In this document: piece by piece, positions 12,581 through 24,266 of the stretch
Layout of the letters: each line of letters opens with the position of its first letter
How positions within the stretch are numbered: position 1 is the first letter of the stretch
Assembly: GCF_003711515.1 (NCBI RefSeq)
Contig: NW_021167088.1
Coordinates: forward strand, 40,249-104,248
Source of the DNA: Sodiomyces alkalinus F11
Taxonomy: Eukaryota; Ascomycota; Sordariomycetes; Glomerellales; Plectosphaerellaceae
Direction: 5' to 3'
Length of the DNA: 64,000 nucleotides
Position numbers and translations under genes: made by a program
Notes under the pieces: model-generated
Databases searched by the model: none
What the model saw: only the letters and a program-made list of their open reading frames with translations
Told to the model about the DNA's origin: nothing

Positions 12581-13921
12581 TCCCTCCTTTTTTTTTTTTT
12601 TTGTTTTCCTCCCTTCCTTCTTTCCTTCCCTTCGGCCCCTTCTATCCTATTCTCGATTTGACTTCCACGAGGGCACAACAACCGGCTCAGTTCCCCGCCG
12701 TTGTTACTGCTCTTTCCATTAAACTTTTCGTTCGTTCAACACCCGTTTTCCCCTTTGATCGCTTCAGCCGTGGCTTTCCTAGCAGCCTCCATCAGTCCAG
12801 TCACGTTACGAAATTCCTTCAGCCACGTCTCCCTTGTTGCTTGAAGATTCATCGTCTTGTTTGCCAATAACGCCATCTTTCCGAAACTTCAGCGTTTTCG
12901 TTGTCTTCATCGTGTCGTCCAGCGCCGGGGGGGGTTTTTTGTTTCGAAAGGGAAAAGAATAAGCAATCATCGCCAGCTCGTTCGCATCCTGGTTATCGCT
13001 CCCTGCATTTTTTTCCTCGCATTTTTTGGTCTTCTTCTCTTCCTTTTTTAGTTGCATCGTCCATCGACTTTCGGCTTCAGGTTTTCTCTTTTTTTCATTA
13101 TCTACTTTGCCGTGAAGAACGACTTCCCTGCTTTCCGACTAGTGACGAACAGCAGATTGCTGGACTCGTCAGACCCGACTACCACGGCACGCTGCCCCCT
13201 AGGGATCCTTTCGTGGACCACGTCTGTCTCTCCAGACTCTTCAAACTCTTCAAGTTTAGCGAGCAAGACGGGGTGCAAAAACGGTGCCCTACTTATGTTT
13301 GCACTCTGCCTCCCGGCCTCGATCTAAGCTGTCTGACACGGCATTGGATCTAATCCAACTTGCAGCAACTTCTTTTAGCCCGAGCGAGAAAAACTGGGCG
13401 ACGGTGATAGTGGCCTGTTCTTCTTTTGGCGACTCGACGCCAACGCTCGTTTTTCCCTTCCCCCATACATACAATCAGCTTCTCTCTGGCCGCAGGCGAC
13501 CGTTCTTTCTGGAGACTAGGTATTCATCTTCGTCTGATGACACGATAATCGGTCATTGCTTGTCGGTCGACACGAAACCGCCTCCTCTCTTTATTTTTAC
13601 AACCAATAGGTAAGCAATTCGAGTATTCCACGCGTCACAGCAAGGCTCACTGCACGTGTGATGCCTTTTGTTATGTTTAGGTTTTTACCTGGTGCATCTT
13701 CTACGTCAACATGGCTTTCATTACCTCCCTGTGTCTGTTGGCCGAATTATCTTGCTAACGAACAATTGCACTCCAGCTTGTTCCCCTCGCCCGAACGACT
13801 ATAACACGCAACTCTATATCCTTCGACTGCTGCTACTCGGAAACGCCCTGTTAGAAATTTGCATGGCACGCCGCCCGAACGCGATTCGACTGTAATCACT
13901 TCCGCCTAATTCGACAGGAAT
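12581..13921 (+). promoter_or_regulatory. long pyrimidine-rich leader/promoter of the BNI4-like gene
   Basis: About 1.3 kb upstream of the BNI4-like start codon is strongly C/T-rich on the plus strand, with many TTTTTT, CTTCC and TCTTC tracts. Such CT-rich tracts are typical of fungal core promoters and long 5' leaders. Several short upstream open frames lie in it (for example 13668-13895). A GTAAGC at about 13611 could be the donor of a leader intron. Transcription start and leader introns are inference. Confidence 0.45.
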
Positions 13922-16347
13922 ATGGCCGCGTTGGTTCGAACATATCCTCAACACACTAGCTCCGCAGCCGGTTTCCAGAATCGATCGACATCCGGGACCA
14001 TGCTCCCCGTCCAGGCTCACCCGAACCAACCATACATGGCTGGCCAGCAGGGACAGCGTAGTTTCTCCGGAGGCATGGCCGGACCAGCCATGTATCGTGG
14101 CAATGGTGCACCAATCCAGCAATATGCCTTCGCTAGCACACCTAACTTGCACACCAACGTACCGCTTCAACCGTATGGGGGGTACCGCACGACTTCGTCC
14201 CCCGTCGTGCCCACAGCACAGCATATGATGCCTGTCTATGACCATAGAAGTAGGCATATGGGAGGTTCCATGTCCAGTGCATCGTACAGGGGCGCCATGG
14301 GTGTGGGAGCGACCGGCTCCCGGGATGATTTGTCCTTGCCACAGCCTCGCGCCATGCAGCCGGGACCGAGGCCTCAATCTGCCTATATGTCGGGCGCTCC
14401 CATGCAAATGACTTTCGCACAGGCTGCTGCCATGAGACCGGCGCCCGATAGGTATCGGCGGCCGGCTGGTCAAACCCAGCAGCAACCTCGCTATCAAGTC
14501 AACAACTCAGGTTCTGGTACGGCCAAGGCTTATGACTCGCAGCATGCGGGCGAACCGCCCCGACAGGATCGTGCCCCAACCCCCAAGAACTCGGATGAGA
14601 AGGACCCGAAATCACTGCGCCTGGTCACTAGCGACAACAGCAGCCATGTTCGACAAGGCAGCTCGGAAAGCGTCTCTTCCAGCCGAAGCGGACACTCTCA
14701 ACCATCTTCTGTGAGTGCATTCTGACCTCTCATGTTCTCTCTCGCCCTCGCTGTGATAATGAACCAACCACATTGCTTTACTCGGGCCCCATTTTATTTT
14801 CCCCTGCAAGGTTGGCGTAACTAACCAGGATGTTTGCCCCCTCTTAGTCTGCCAACCGCAATGTGTCTACCCCGACGGGCCATTCATCCTCGACAACTGG
14901 ACATTCCGATGCCGCAGCGTCCAAACAAGAATCCTCAAAATCCGTAACTATCCCCCCAAGAGCTTCATCGTCAGATGCGGCCAAACGAACCGTCAGTCCA
15001 TCGCCGTTATCGAAAGAAGCGACCATGGAGGGTAAATCAGCTATGGAAAAGCCACCTTCCTCTTCTGGCGACGCTCCGCAGCAATCGGTTAACCAATCGG
15101 CGACCGCATCAACCGACGGTACTCTGAATAGCCCTGCCGCGCAACAGCTGGCGGCCATTAACCAAAACGGCGGCAAATCGAAGAGCAAGACGTCGAGGTT
15201 GCGACGCGCTTTTTCCTTTGGCAGTGCCGCCGATTTCAAGAAGGCCGCCGACAGCACGACAGGGTCGGATTCCATTGAGAGTAGCAAACATGAGCCTGCC
15301 CGCCTTCGAAAAGAGCCGACCGGAGATGAGCTCTTCGACGCTGAACAAGCGGCGATCGCGAAAAAGCAGGAGGAGAGCGGTTTGGGCAACAACATCTACG
15401 GAGGCCGGTTTTTCTCGGGCTCCACGGACAACCTATCCGTGTCGTCTACTGCGTCGTCGGCGTCCATCATGATCCGGAAGATGGGACGTGGAATGAAGAA
15501 GAGCAGTCGGTCCCTGGTTGGCTTATTTAGACCAAAGTCCTCTCTTGGCGTCTCGGTCACAAATGTGGCAGCGACAGAGGCTAGTCAGGCCGAGGTTTCG
15601 ATGATCACCGTTGAGGCGGAGAGGGTCAATGTGAACCCGAACCCGCGTACCCAGAACGGTGGCGGTACCGGGTTTCCCCACCTGGAGCGCAATTCGTTGG
15701 ATATGTCTAATGCGCCCAGCATGGTGTCGGAGCGCGGCGGCAGTTCCGGGACGGAGAATTCTAGCGCGCGGAAGAGCATCGTTGGGGGCGACAGGGAGCG
15801 GCAAGAAGTGCTGGCTGCGGTGAGGAAGGGCATCCTGAAGCACCGGTCCGGATCGCCAAGTTCAGGCGTCGAGAAGGGATCCGGCCCCGAGCTTCCGGCG
15901 ATACCTCGCGTGTCGGATTCGCCCAACTCCAGCGCCCCGAGCACGCCGAATGATGAGGCGCATGGGCACAAACGCACGGGGTCGGTGGCCCTTGGCGGGG
16001 AAGACTACTTTGTATCGGCAATGAAGCTCCGACAGGACACAAAGAGTGCACCGACGACGCCACAGGGCGGCAAACGAAACGCGACTTTCTCCCCAAGGAT
16101 TGTGTTCTACGATACGTGGCATAGCCAGGAGTACGACCGGCGTGGTGAGATTGCGACTTGCAACCGGCTCACGCCGATGCTGGCACAGCAGATCAAGGAG
16201 GAGCTGAACTCGTTCAAGATGGTGAGTTTCGATCAACGTTCTTCCATGTGTCTATCCCATGGTTTCAATGGATGGCAAGACTGACGACAATAATTATAGG
16301 AGATGGAGGTCCACGAGAATTCGAAGATCTACACACATTTCTTTTGA
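13922..16347 (+). CDS. BNI4-like bud-neck/septum scaffold protein
   Basis: Predicted 736-residue, largely disordered Ser/Thr/Gln-rich protein from three exons: 13922-14710, 14848-16221 and 16300-16347, all phase 0 (introns 137 and 78 nt). The last 60 residues form the only well-ordered block: PRIVFYDTW, then EYDRR, CNRLTP, QQIKEELNSFKM and the terminal MEVHENSKIYTHFF. This tail resembles the conserved C-terminus of yeast Bni4 and relatives, which target protein phosphatase 1 and chitin synthase to the bud neck. RIVF at about 680-683 fits the PP1-docking RVxF pattern. The end of the tail is encoded by a separate 48-nt exon. The role in septum or wall chitin placement is inferred from the family. 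The N-terminal half has no motif I recognise. Confidence 0.65.
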
Positions 16348-18018
16348 TGGCCTGCGATGCCTCGAACGAGAGAAGATGCTGTCGACCCTTTTTTCCCTTC
16401 CCGATTAGGGCCACTCGACCCAAATCATGTGTATTCATCTTCCATTTTCCATTTTCCATTTCTCAAGGGCGTCTCTGGCGCAGCATAGTTTGGAGTCGGG
16501 GCGTTATTCTTTGCACATATTTCGCTTCTTCTCTTTTCTCTCTCTCTCCCCCCCCCCCTTCCCGCGCCTTTCTCGACTAGTACTTTCTGCTCCTAATTAT
16601 CTTTTCTGAGATCCTGGGCACTCAGTCTGTTGCATCACTCCAGGCATACAATATATTGAGCTCAAGCGGGAAATGTTGGAAATGTGCAGCGGAGACGAGA
16701 GAGAGCAGGAGATGCAAGCTAGGTGATGAGGCATAAAGTGAAAAGCGGGCGGGAGGAAAAAGTGACAGACGAGGCATTTGTACGGATACAGCCATCGGTC
16801 AGGTCAGGCCGGGGTTGGTCGAGGGGACGGAATCCCGGCACCAGCTGACCTTTTTTTCTCTCCTTTTTTCTTCTTCCGTTTCCTGCTGCCTCGGGATTCT
16901 GCGGGGCAGTGAGACGGTCATGGTCTGGTCCAGACTACTTGGACTACTGTGCTGGCACTGGGTTGGTCGATTTGCTGTGTGCATTTGTTGCTTTTGGTGA
17001 GTAGGTGTAGGTACACGAGTTGACAGCCATGTGAAAGCGGCAGAAGCGAGCGGACGGGCAATAGGTTCTCGATGTGTTTTCGTTCATTTTTCTTTTTCTT
17101 TTTTTGTTTCTGTTTTATTTTCTTTCCACTTGCCTTTTAATTCGGCTAGGTAGTACGAAGAAAGAGAATGTGGTTTCTCATCATTGGCAAAGCAAAGCAA
17201 ACCTCAGCTTCGTTGGGGAGGCCGAAGAAGAACAGTGCGGAGTGGCCTCGTGGTTCTGCGCATTCCTGCTTTCGAGATTCGATCGATTATGCATCTCTGT
17301 CACGCTTGTGAAGGACGGCTTGCAGCTGACGAACTGTCGGCGTATTCTCGTGGGGGGGTGTATGCGCACTTCTGCAGCTGTGTTGGTTGTTCGTGATCCT
17401 TCTGAGGTTGGAAGAAGAGCGGGGGTGGAGTTCGAGCCAAGGTAATTGGTGTGCGGATTAGCAGGTATCAAGTTACATTAAGGTATGTTCTTACCAGACG
17501 CTATCCCGAAATAGATGGGTAGGGGACCTTAGGCTAATACAAGTACCTGAAGAAATGCCCTCGGATCCTCAAGTACCACAGGAGTAGAGGATACTTTGTG
17601 GTCGTTGCCTTGCTAAGTACGTGTAAGGTAGCTGCTGCCCCAGTGTCCAATCATATCCCGATGGTTGTTGTAAGCCCATACTCTCGTAGCGCACGCAGCC
17701 TTATGCCCCGCACGGAGCCTCGTATTTCTTTCTTTACTTTTTTTTCTTCTCGCCTTATCTTATCGACAACTTTGGACGAGACGCGAATAATTACCTGGAA
17801 AAATCACATGGAGGGGGGCGGCACAGATCTCGCATCTCTCGTCGTCACCACCAAAACACGGCCGTATAATTTACAACAAAGCATATACTAGCCATAATAT
17901 CGACAATTGCAATTTACACTCGACAAAATATAATCTGGAGGCGGTCCGAAGGCTGTCGAGCCCTTGGAAGCGCCCTAGCTCGCGGCTGCTTCGATCCTTT
18001 TACTCCGCGAGCTGTCTA
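16348..18018. other. intergenic region, no gene seen
   Basis: About 1.7 kb between the BNI4-like gene and DUS1, both on the plus strand. It holds T/C-rich tracts (16536-16560 and 17080-17130) and only short frames without recognisable similarity. It probably contains the 3' end of one transcript and the promoter of the next. Confidence 0.5.
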
Positions 18019-20054
18019 ATGGCTGCTACCCCGGGGCCCCAAGGGCAGGACCAGGTGCCTTCTCTCGAAGCAATGGGCTCGACTGCCGCCGTCACGTCTT
18101 CCAACTATGGCGTGAACCCGGGACCTGGGAAAGCGAAACTGCACGGGCGAGCCTTCTACGAAAGCCTTGGGAGCCCGAAACACGTTCTCGCGCCTATGGT
18201 GGCTCAATCCGAGTTTGTGAGTCCTGCTTTGGTTTCGTCGTTTCCCTGGGCGCTTCGCACGTAGGGTATGATGCTAATATGCCTCTTTTTCCCCCATTAA
18301 TGTAGGCGTGGCGAATGTTGACACGATCGTTTATTGCGCCGTCCGACCAATCCAACCTTCTGGCTTACTCGCCCATGCTTCATGCGCGCCTCTACGCTGA
18401 GAAGGAGCCATACCGCCAGAACACATTTCAACCTACCCGATCGCCCTGTCCTTCCTCCTCTTCTCCATCTTCTGCCACAGCGAACGGTACACCACCCCCC
18501 TGGCTTGACGGGAATCCTTCCATCGACCGCCCTCTGTTCGTCCAGTTTTGCGCAAACGATCCGGATATCTTGCTGGAGGCCGCCAAGCGTGTGGCGCCCT
18601 ACTGCGACGCCGTCGACCTCAACCTCGGCTGTCCCCAGGGCATCGCCCGCAAGGGCCACTACGGCGCCTTCCTGCAGGAGGACCAAGAGCTGATCTACCG
18701 CCTCATCAACACGCTACACCGCAACCTCGACATCCCCGTGACAGCCAAGATCCGCATCCTCGAAACGCGCGAGGCCACCCTCGCCTACGCCAAGAAGGTG
18801 CTCAACGCCGGCGCCAGCATCCTCACCGTCCACGGCCGCCGCCGCGAGCAAAAGGGCCACCTCACCGGCCTCGCCGACTGGAGCACCATCCGCTGGCTGC
18901 GCGGCCAGCTGCCGCCCGAAACCGTCCTGTTCGCCAACGGCAACATCCTGCAGCACGCCGACCTCGCCCGCTGCCTCGAGGCCACCGGCGCCGACGCCGT
19001 CATGAGCGCCGAAGGAAACCTCAGCGACCCGGGCCTGTTCGCCGCCCCGCCGCCCCCCGGTCAGGAGGGCCGCGAGTACTGGCGCGGCCGTGACGGCCGC
19101 GGCGGGTGGCGCGTCGACGCCGTATTTCGCCGCTACCTCGATATCCTCCACCGTTTCGTCGCCGAGCAGGACCCCCCGGCGCGTCGCCCGCTCTTCGTCC
19201 CCGGGGACGATACCGCTTGGATGGACGAGATGGACGCCGCGGCCGCCGAGGCGGAGGAGCCGGCGCGCAAAAAGCAGAAACGCAGTGGCGCTGACGGGAA
19301 GAACAACAACAACAACAACAAGAAGAAGAAGAAGAAGAGAGACAATGGGCCGCTGGGCCCCAATCTCATGGGGATGCAGCCGCACATGTTCCACCTCCTG
19401 CGGCACTTGGTGACGAGGCACACCGACATTCGGGACATGCTGGCGCGGACTAGCAATGGGGACCTCGAAGCCTACGAGACGATCCTCACCGCCGTGGAAC
19501 GTAAGGTGGCGGACGGGCTGCTCGAGTATGAGCGTACCGGGGGTCGTATGTTCGACGACGGGGAAGACGAAGGCGGGAGGACACCGAAAACAAACGGGAC
19601 GTCTACGTGTACTACCACTTCACCCGACGGAGAAACCGCGACGAAAGACGCCGTTTCGTCCGCTGCGGGGGGTGGCCAGGACCCACCACCACCGAACGGT
19701 TCCCAACAAAACGGCCTCGAGGGTGGTACAGCTGCCGGAGAAGGGAAAAGCAATGGTAAAGGCCAAGGCGAGGACGAGGGCGAAGAAAGCTCCGCGGCGG
19801 CGGTCCGAAGGTGTCGACGGCCTTGGTGGGTCGCCCAGCCCATCGTGCGCCCTCTTCCCAGGGAGGCCATGGCCAAGGGCGCGATACAGCTGAGCAAGAA
19901 GGATAAAGAGAAGTTGCTTGCGGAAGAAGAGGAGAAGAAGAAGGCCTCGAAGAATGGGACGCTCAAACCATCTGACGAGGGCTCGGCGGCTGTGAGCGTG
20001 ATTGACGTTGAGGCGAGAGTCCTTGAGACGGATGACAAGCTCCTGGCAGGGTAG
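18019..20054 (+). CDS. DUS1: tRNA-dihydrouridine(16/17) synthase, Dus1-type
   Basis: FMN enzyme that reduces uridine to dihydrouridine in the tRNA D-loop. Two exons, 18019-18216 and 18306-20054 (89-nt intron, phase 0), give 648 residues. The N-terminal catalytic barrel shows LAPMVAQSEFAWRML across the splice, then VQFCANDP, the catalytic Cys175 in DLNLGCPQGIARKGHYGA, Lys214 in VTAKIRIL, His242 in LTVHGRRR, FANGNI and DAVMSAEGNL, in the order of the Dus family. A low-complexity C-terminal half follows, with runs of Asn and Lys from (AAC)n and (AAG)n near 19302-19340, then Gly/Asp/Ser-rich sequence and a Lys/Glu-rich helix. This makes it clearly longer than yeast Dus1. It converges on CWC22 with 463 bp between stop codons. 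Confidence 0.95.
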
Positions 20055-20517
20055 AAACGGGACTCTTGAATAAAAGAAAAGGAAAGGAAAGGGAAAAAAC
20101 AAAATTGTTGTATGTCTGGACTGGATGCATGGGCTTTTTGTGGTACCTATCGTGAGAAAAGGCGTTCCATCACATCGTTGCATAGTATATATTCTTGGGA
20201 GCACGATGATAGCGGGTGTAGAACGAGATAGATCTATAGATAGATATATGGACCTAGGAACGAGGTCAAGATGAAGCTTCTGAATCGCATCTTGGTGGAA
20301 ATATTCATACAATTAAATCCGAGGCCGAGTCATTGCATCCAATCTGAGTTGAACGCCGGCCGAAAGCATCTATCAGAAGCCAGCAAACCACAACAGCAAC
20401 CTGCCTTTCCGACAAGCAATGTCCTCCATGTCCTCTATTGTCGATCTCTCCCTTGCTGCTTCGATCAGATACGGATATCCCCATTCTCCATGTTCAAGCC
20501 AATAAGACACGGCAAAT
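20055..20517. other. convergent 3' intergenic region
   Basis: Shared downstream DNA of DUS1 (+) and CWC22 (-). A-rich just after the DUS1 stop, with a GATAGATCTATAGATAGATA stretch near 20227-20247. No gene seen. Confidence 0.5.
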
Positions 20518-23500
20518 TCACCTCCGTCCCCGTTTGACGGGAGGCGGACTACGAGACCGCGAAAGCGATTCGCCATGTCTCCGCCTCTTCGGACCTCCGT
20601 CCCCTCCCACAACACGGTCAGGACTCCGTGACCTCGGCCTGCCGCGGTAGCCATGACGTCCGCCTCTGCCAGCGCGTCCTCCACGTCCGCCTCGACCACG
20701 TTCGGAACCCCGGCCGCGTCCCGTACCTCGACCCCGAGTAGCGCCATACTCTTCGCCCGGGCCGTTTTGCCTCCGAGGGGGAGGGCTGGGCGACCGTGAA
20801 TCGTAGGAATCCCGCCTCCTGTTGCGCGTGCCCCTCGCAGAAGGTGGAGCTGGGGACCGGCTATCCCCGCGACGTGGGAGAGGAGAGCGGCTCCGGCTCC
20901 GGCTCCGGGTCGGCGAACGCAAACGCGAACGGGAACGCGAATCGGATAGCGGCCCACGCGACCGGCTCTTGACGTACCGAGGTTTCTTTCTCGGCCCGCT
21001 GCTGACAGAAGAACTGTTCCTCCTGCGGCGAGCTGGCAGCGGCGAGGAGGGACGATCGCGAGGCGTGGGGCTGCGTCCCCTCCTTGGTGGTGCTGCCGCT
21101 GCACCTCGACGGGGCGGTGGGCTAGCCGAATACGAATCGTTCCTCGCTGCTCTCTCCCGAGGAGGGGATGGCGATCGAGAAGGAGACCTGCTGACAGACG
21201 AGCTGTTGCGTCTTGGCCTACGGCGAGGGGGTGAATCGCTCAAGCTTCGGCTGCGACGGCTGCTTCGCGGGGCCGGTGCCGCGGAAGGGGAGCGCGAATC
21301 GCTCGAATACCGACGCGTTGGCCTGGGGGATGGGTTGCTAGAGTAGGAGACGTCTCGTATAACGGTGCGACGCGGAGCGGGGGAGAGTGAGCGGGTATAG
21401 GAGCGTTCACGGATCGGGCTTCGGCTACGACTGCGACTGCGACTGCTACTGTAGGAGCGGCGTCGGTCACGGCCGCGGGGAGTAGGGGAGCGAGTATAGG
21501 AGCGGTCGCGATCGCTAATAGAGCGGCGTCGTGGTGTGCGAGACCGGGACCGGGACCTGGACAGGGACCTGGACCTGGATCGCGAATAGGATGAGCCGGT
21601 GTAGGAGGAATAGCTCGATACCGAGTCGGAGTCGGAATCGTCGGCGGCAGGCGCCGGCAGTGCCGGCTTGGGGATGTTCTGTAGGAACTCGCGCGACTCC
21701 TCGGTAAGCGCGCCCATGCCGATACTGGTGAAGTAGTTGATGCAGAAGCGCACGTTCCGCGCGCTGTCGCGAGGGAACAAGCCGGCCAGGCTGGGTTGCA
21801 GCATCTCGTCCTTCATGCGGGCCTGGAGCTTGGGCATGCCCAGCTCCTCGGCCAAATGCTGGAAGAGGATCTTGATGAAGATACGACTGGAGCTGGTCGT
21901 CTCCTCCTCGTTGAGGTGGATGGCGGAAAGGACGTGCCAGCCGATGGCGTCGCTAGCCAGCATGCTGGCGAAGAACGTGGCAATGTTGCGCAGGCGGTTC
22001 GTCTCGTAGCGATGGATCTTGTTGTAATAGTCGACGAAAGCATCCTCAAAGAGATTCGTCCAGAGCCGGTTCAGCTTGGCAAAGCGTTCGCCAATGAGAC
22101 CGTGGAATTTGGTGAAATTCTTTTCCTGTGAACAGATCTCGACGATCATGGACGGGAGCTCTGCTTCCCGGCCGGGCGGGAGGTTGACGCGGAGAAGCTT
22201 ATGCACGGCTTCCTCGGGATCAATGGAGGACATGACGGTAAGGTAGATGGTGCGCCGCAGGTTGACGAGATCGGTATTGGTCTGGTCCTTGATCTCCATC
22301 GCCTTTTGCTCTTCATTTGCCTCCTCCTTGTCGTCGTCGTCGTCGTCGTCGTCTTCGTCCGCACTGTCATCCTCGTCATCGTCTTCGTAGTCGCTTCCCT
22401 CGCCAAGGATCTCGGCCTTCAACTTCTGGTACGCCGCCTCATGTTCTTCCCAGTCCGGGTCGTATTTGAAGACGTTCAGGCCGTCCTGGACGTCGATTTC
22501 GCCGTCGAGGTCGATGCGGTGGGTGATCTGGTCTTCCTCCTCGATGAGGTCGAGCTCCTCTTTGATGGGAGGGTTGTCCTTGAAGTTGTCTTTGCGGACC
22601 TGGAACAGGACCTCGATCATGTACTGGACGCGCTTGTCGATGTCGGCCTCGTGAAGGACGTTGCGTAGCTGATCCCAGACGGCCATGGCAATGGCGGGCT
22701 GCATATCCTGAAGGTGCTGGCCCACCTCGCGCATGAAGTTGACGGCAATCTCGACACTATCGTCGGTGGGCTTGTGTAGGAGGAGGAGAAGCATCTGGCC
22801 GGCGAGCATCTCGTGCGCGACCTGGTGGTTGATGAGGTGGGCGAGGAAGGTGGTGCTGGCGACGCAGACTGCCTTGTCGCTCCGCTTGAAGCTCTTACGG
22901 AAGGACATGACGAGGCGCTTGACGAGGAGCTCGCCGACGATGGGAAGCTTCGTGTTGACGATGGCTGCCATGGCGGCGAAGACGGGAGTGAAAGGAAGGG
23001 AGGTGGCCTGGGCCTTCATGATGCTACGGCAGAACAGACCTCGGCCCTTGATGAGATTCTCGCCGAACAGCTCGGGAACGATGTGCTTGATGTTGGAGTA
23101 GTTGACTTTGTTGATGAGACCGTTGATGGACTTTTTCAGCGCCTCCCACACGAGTCGCTGATACTCCTTGCTCGACTTGTCCGTGATCTGGGCCTGCAGA
23201 GCGCGAAGCCGTGCGGGGGGGATGTAGGTACCACCGGAACGCATCGACGAGAGCTTCTCGTACTCGGCCTTTGCGATGGCTTGCTTCTCCTCCTCCGTCT
23301 TGACAGGCGGCGGGCTGCGTTTCCTGGGAGCAGGGCGGTACTTGTCCGCGACGCCGACGTTGGGCCCATCGCGAGGTGGGCGTCGGTCTCGGCCTTCGGC
23401 ACGTCTTCGATTTGTAGTCCCTCTTTCGTCCCGGTCCGATTCCCTTTCCCGTTCGCGTTCTCGTTCTCGTTCTCGCTCTGGTCCTCGCTCTGGTCCTCGC

Positions 23501-23637
23501 TCTGGTCCTCGCTCTCGTTCCGTTTCCCGGTCACCATTTCGGTCACCATTTGGTTCACGGCGTGGAGATCGATCATCTGGGCCGGGGGACCTATCAGCCG
23601 GACGGGGAGGAGGCGAGTCGACGTCTGGAGACGCCAT
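20518..23637 (-). CDS. CWC22: pre-mRNA-splicing factor CWC22
   Basis: Spliceosome component; in animals it also loads eIF4A3 for the exon-junction complex. A single exon encodes 1039 residues if the ATG at 23637 is used. An in-frame GTG lies 27 bases upstream, but ATG GCG TCT is the natural start. The first 120 residues are Arg/Glu/Asp-rich with RE repeats. The MIF4G domain (roughly 150-340) contains INKVNYSNIKHIVPELFGEN and LVKRLVMSFRKSFKRSD. An acidic linker holds a run of Asp from (GTC)n near 22335-22355. The MA3 domain (roughly 455-570) has TIYLTVMSSIDPEEAVHKLL and later TNLFEDAFVDYYNKIHRYET. The last third is an RS/RG-rich tail. Yeast Cwc22 lacks such a long tail; animal versions have one. 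Nuclear location is expected. It is divergent from DPM2 with 629 bp between start codons. Confidence 0.96.
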   Translation of the reverse strand: MASPDVDSPPPRPADRSPGPDDRSPRREPNGDRNGDRETERERGPERGPERGPERERERERERERESDRDERGTTNRRRAEGRDRRPPRDGPNVGVADKYRPAPRKRSPPPVKTEEEKQAIAKAEYEKLSSMRSGGTYIPPARLRALQAQITDKSSKEYQRLVWEALKKSINGLINKVNYSNIKHIVPELFGENLIKGRGLFCRSIMKAQATSLPFTPVFAAMAAIVNTKLPIVGELLVKRLVMSFRKSFKRSDKAVCVASTTFLAHLINHQVAHEMLAGQMLLLLLHKPTDDSVEIAVNFMREVGQHLQDMQPAIAMAVWDQLRNVLHEADIDKRVQYMIEVLFQVRKDNFKDNPPIKEELDLIEEEDQITHRIDLDGEIDVQDGLNVFKYDPDWEEHEAAYQKLKAEILGEGSDYEDDDEDDSADEDDDDDDDDKEEANEEQKAMEIKDQTNTDLVNLRRTIYLTVMSSIDPEEAVHKLLRVNLPPGREAELPSMIVEICSQEKNFTKFHGLIGERFAKLNRLWTNLFEDAFVDYYNKIHRYETNRLRNIATFFASMLASDAIGWHVLSAIHLNEEETTSSSRIFIKILFQHLAEELGMPKLQARMKDEMLQPSLAGLFPRDSARNVRFCINYFTSIGMGALTEESREFLQNIPKPALPAPAADDSDSDSVSSYSSYTGSSYSRSRSRSLSRSRSRSRTPRRRSISDRDRSYTRSPTPRGRDRRRSYSSSRSRSRSRSPIRERSYTRSLSPAPRRTVIRDVSYSSNPSPRPTRRYSSDSRSPSAAPAPRSSRRSRSLSDSPPRRRPRRNSSSVSRSPSRSPSPPRERAARNDSYSASPPPRRGAAAAPPRRGRSPTPRDRPSSPLPARRRRNSSSVSSGPRKKPRYVKSRSRGPLSDSRSRSRLRSPTRSRSRSRSPLPRRGDSRSPAPPSARGTRNRRRDSYDSRSPSPPPRRQNGPGEEYGATRGRGTGRGRGSERGRGGRGGRAGRGGRHGYRGRPRSRSPDRVVGGDGGPKRRRHGESLSRSRSPPPVKRGRR

Positions 23638-24266
23638 CCTGGTCGCGCCCGTTTGGATGCTCACTGTTCGTGTATCGGTTCAGTTTTCTTCTCTCTTCTT
23701 CTTTTTTTTAATTAATTCGTTGAGGCTTTAACTTGATCGGAAGGCTTGCGAAGACGCGAATTCCAAGTTCGTAGGGGATGGCAACCTCGAAGTGAAAAAT
23801 AAGAAATGGGGATGATGGCGGAAGTTCGTTCCTCAGTTACGGGGACTTGGGAAAGACGCGGCTGAACTTTTCTCTACCTAACAAAGCAACAAAGAGGAAC
23901 GAACGTGCCGTGCGAAAATGTGGCTGGGGAGTGGGGCTACTAAAAAGGCTGCGGCAAATGATGCGCATGGACCAAGTACGGCGTATTAGTCAGTCAGCTT
24001 GGGGTGGCTTGAGCTGCAGGTACTCGTCCAGGTGTCTCCACCTGCAGCCAACACAAACGTGTATATAGGTACCTTAGGTGCGGTACACGGAATCGAGTAT
24101 CGCGAACCTCGACCACGACCACGACCGTCTACAGAGACCAAAGACCACGCCCATACTCGACCAATAGTTCCCAGTCGACGTCCCTCCGACTCGTCTATTC
24201 CTCTCTCTCCCGCGCGCGATTCTACACTCCTTACGCTAAATTACCCTTTTTTTTTCTCCATTGACA
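23638..24266. promoter_or_regulatory. divergent CWC22/DPM2 intergenic promoter region
   Basis: 629 bp between the start codons of two divergent housekeeping genes. It contains a KpnI-type palindrome (AGGTACCTTAGGT at 24067-24079), a pair of CACCTG-type motifs around 24030-24050, and a T-rich stretch just before the DPM2 ATG. No coding sequence seen. Confidence 0.5.

Noticed and set aside
20373..21104. A 243-residue minus-strand frame overlapping the end of CWC22.
   Set aside because: It is Gly/Arg-rich only because it reads the RS-repeat DNA of CWC22 in another frame.
21813..23715. Long frames on both strands within CWC22, including a 300-residue plus-strand frame.
   Set aside because: Shadows of the CWC22 coding sequence; the CWC22 frame carries MIF4G and MA3 motifs.
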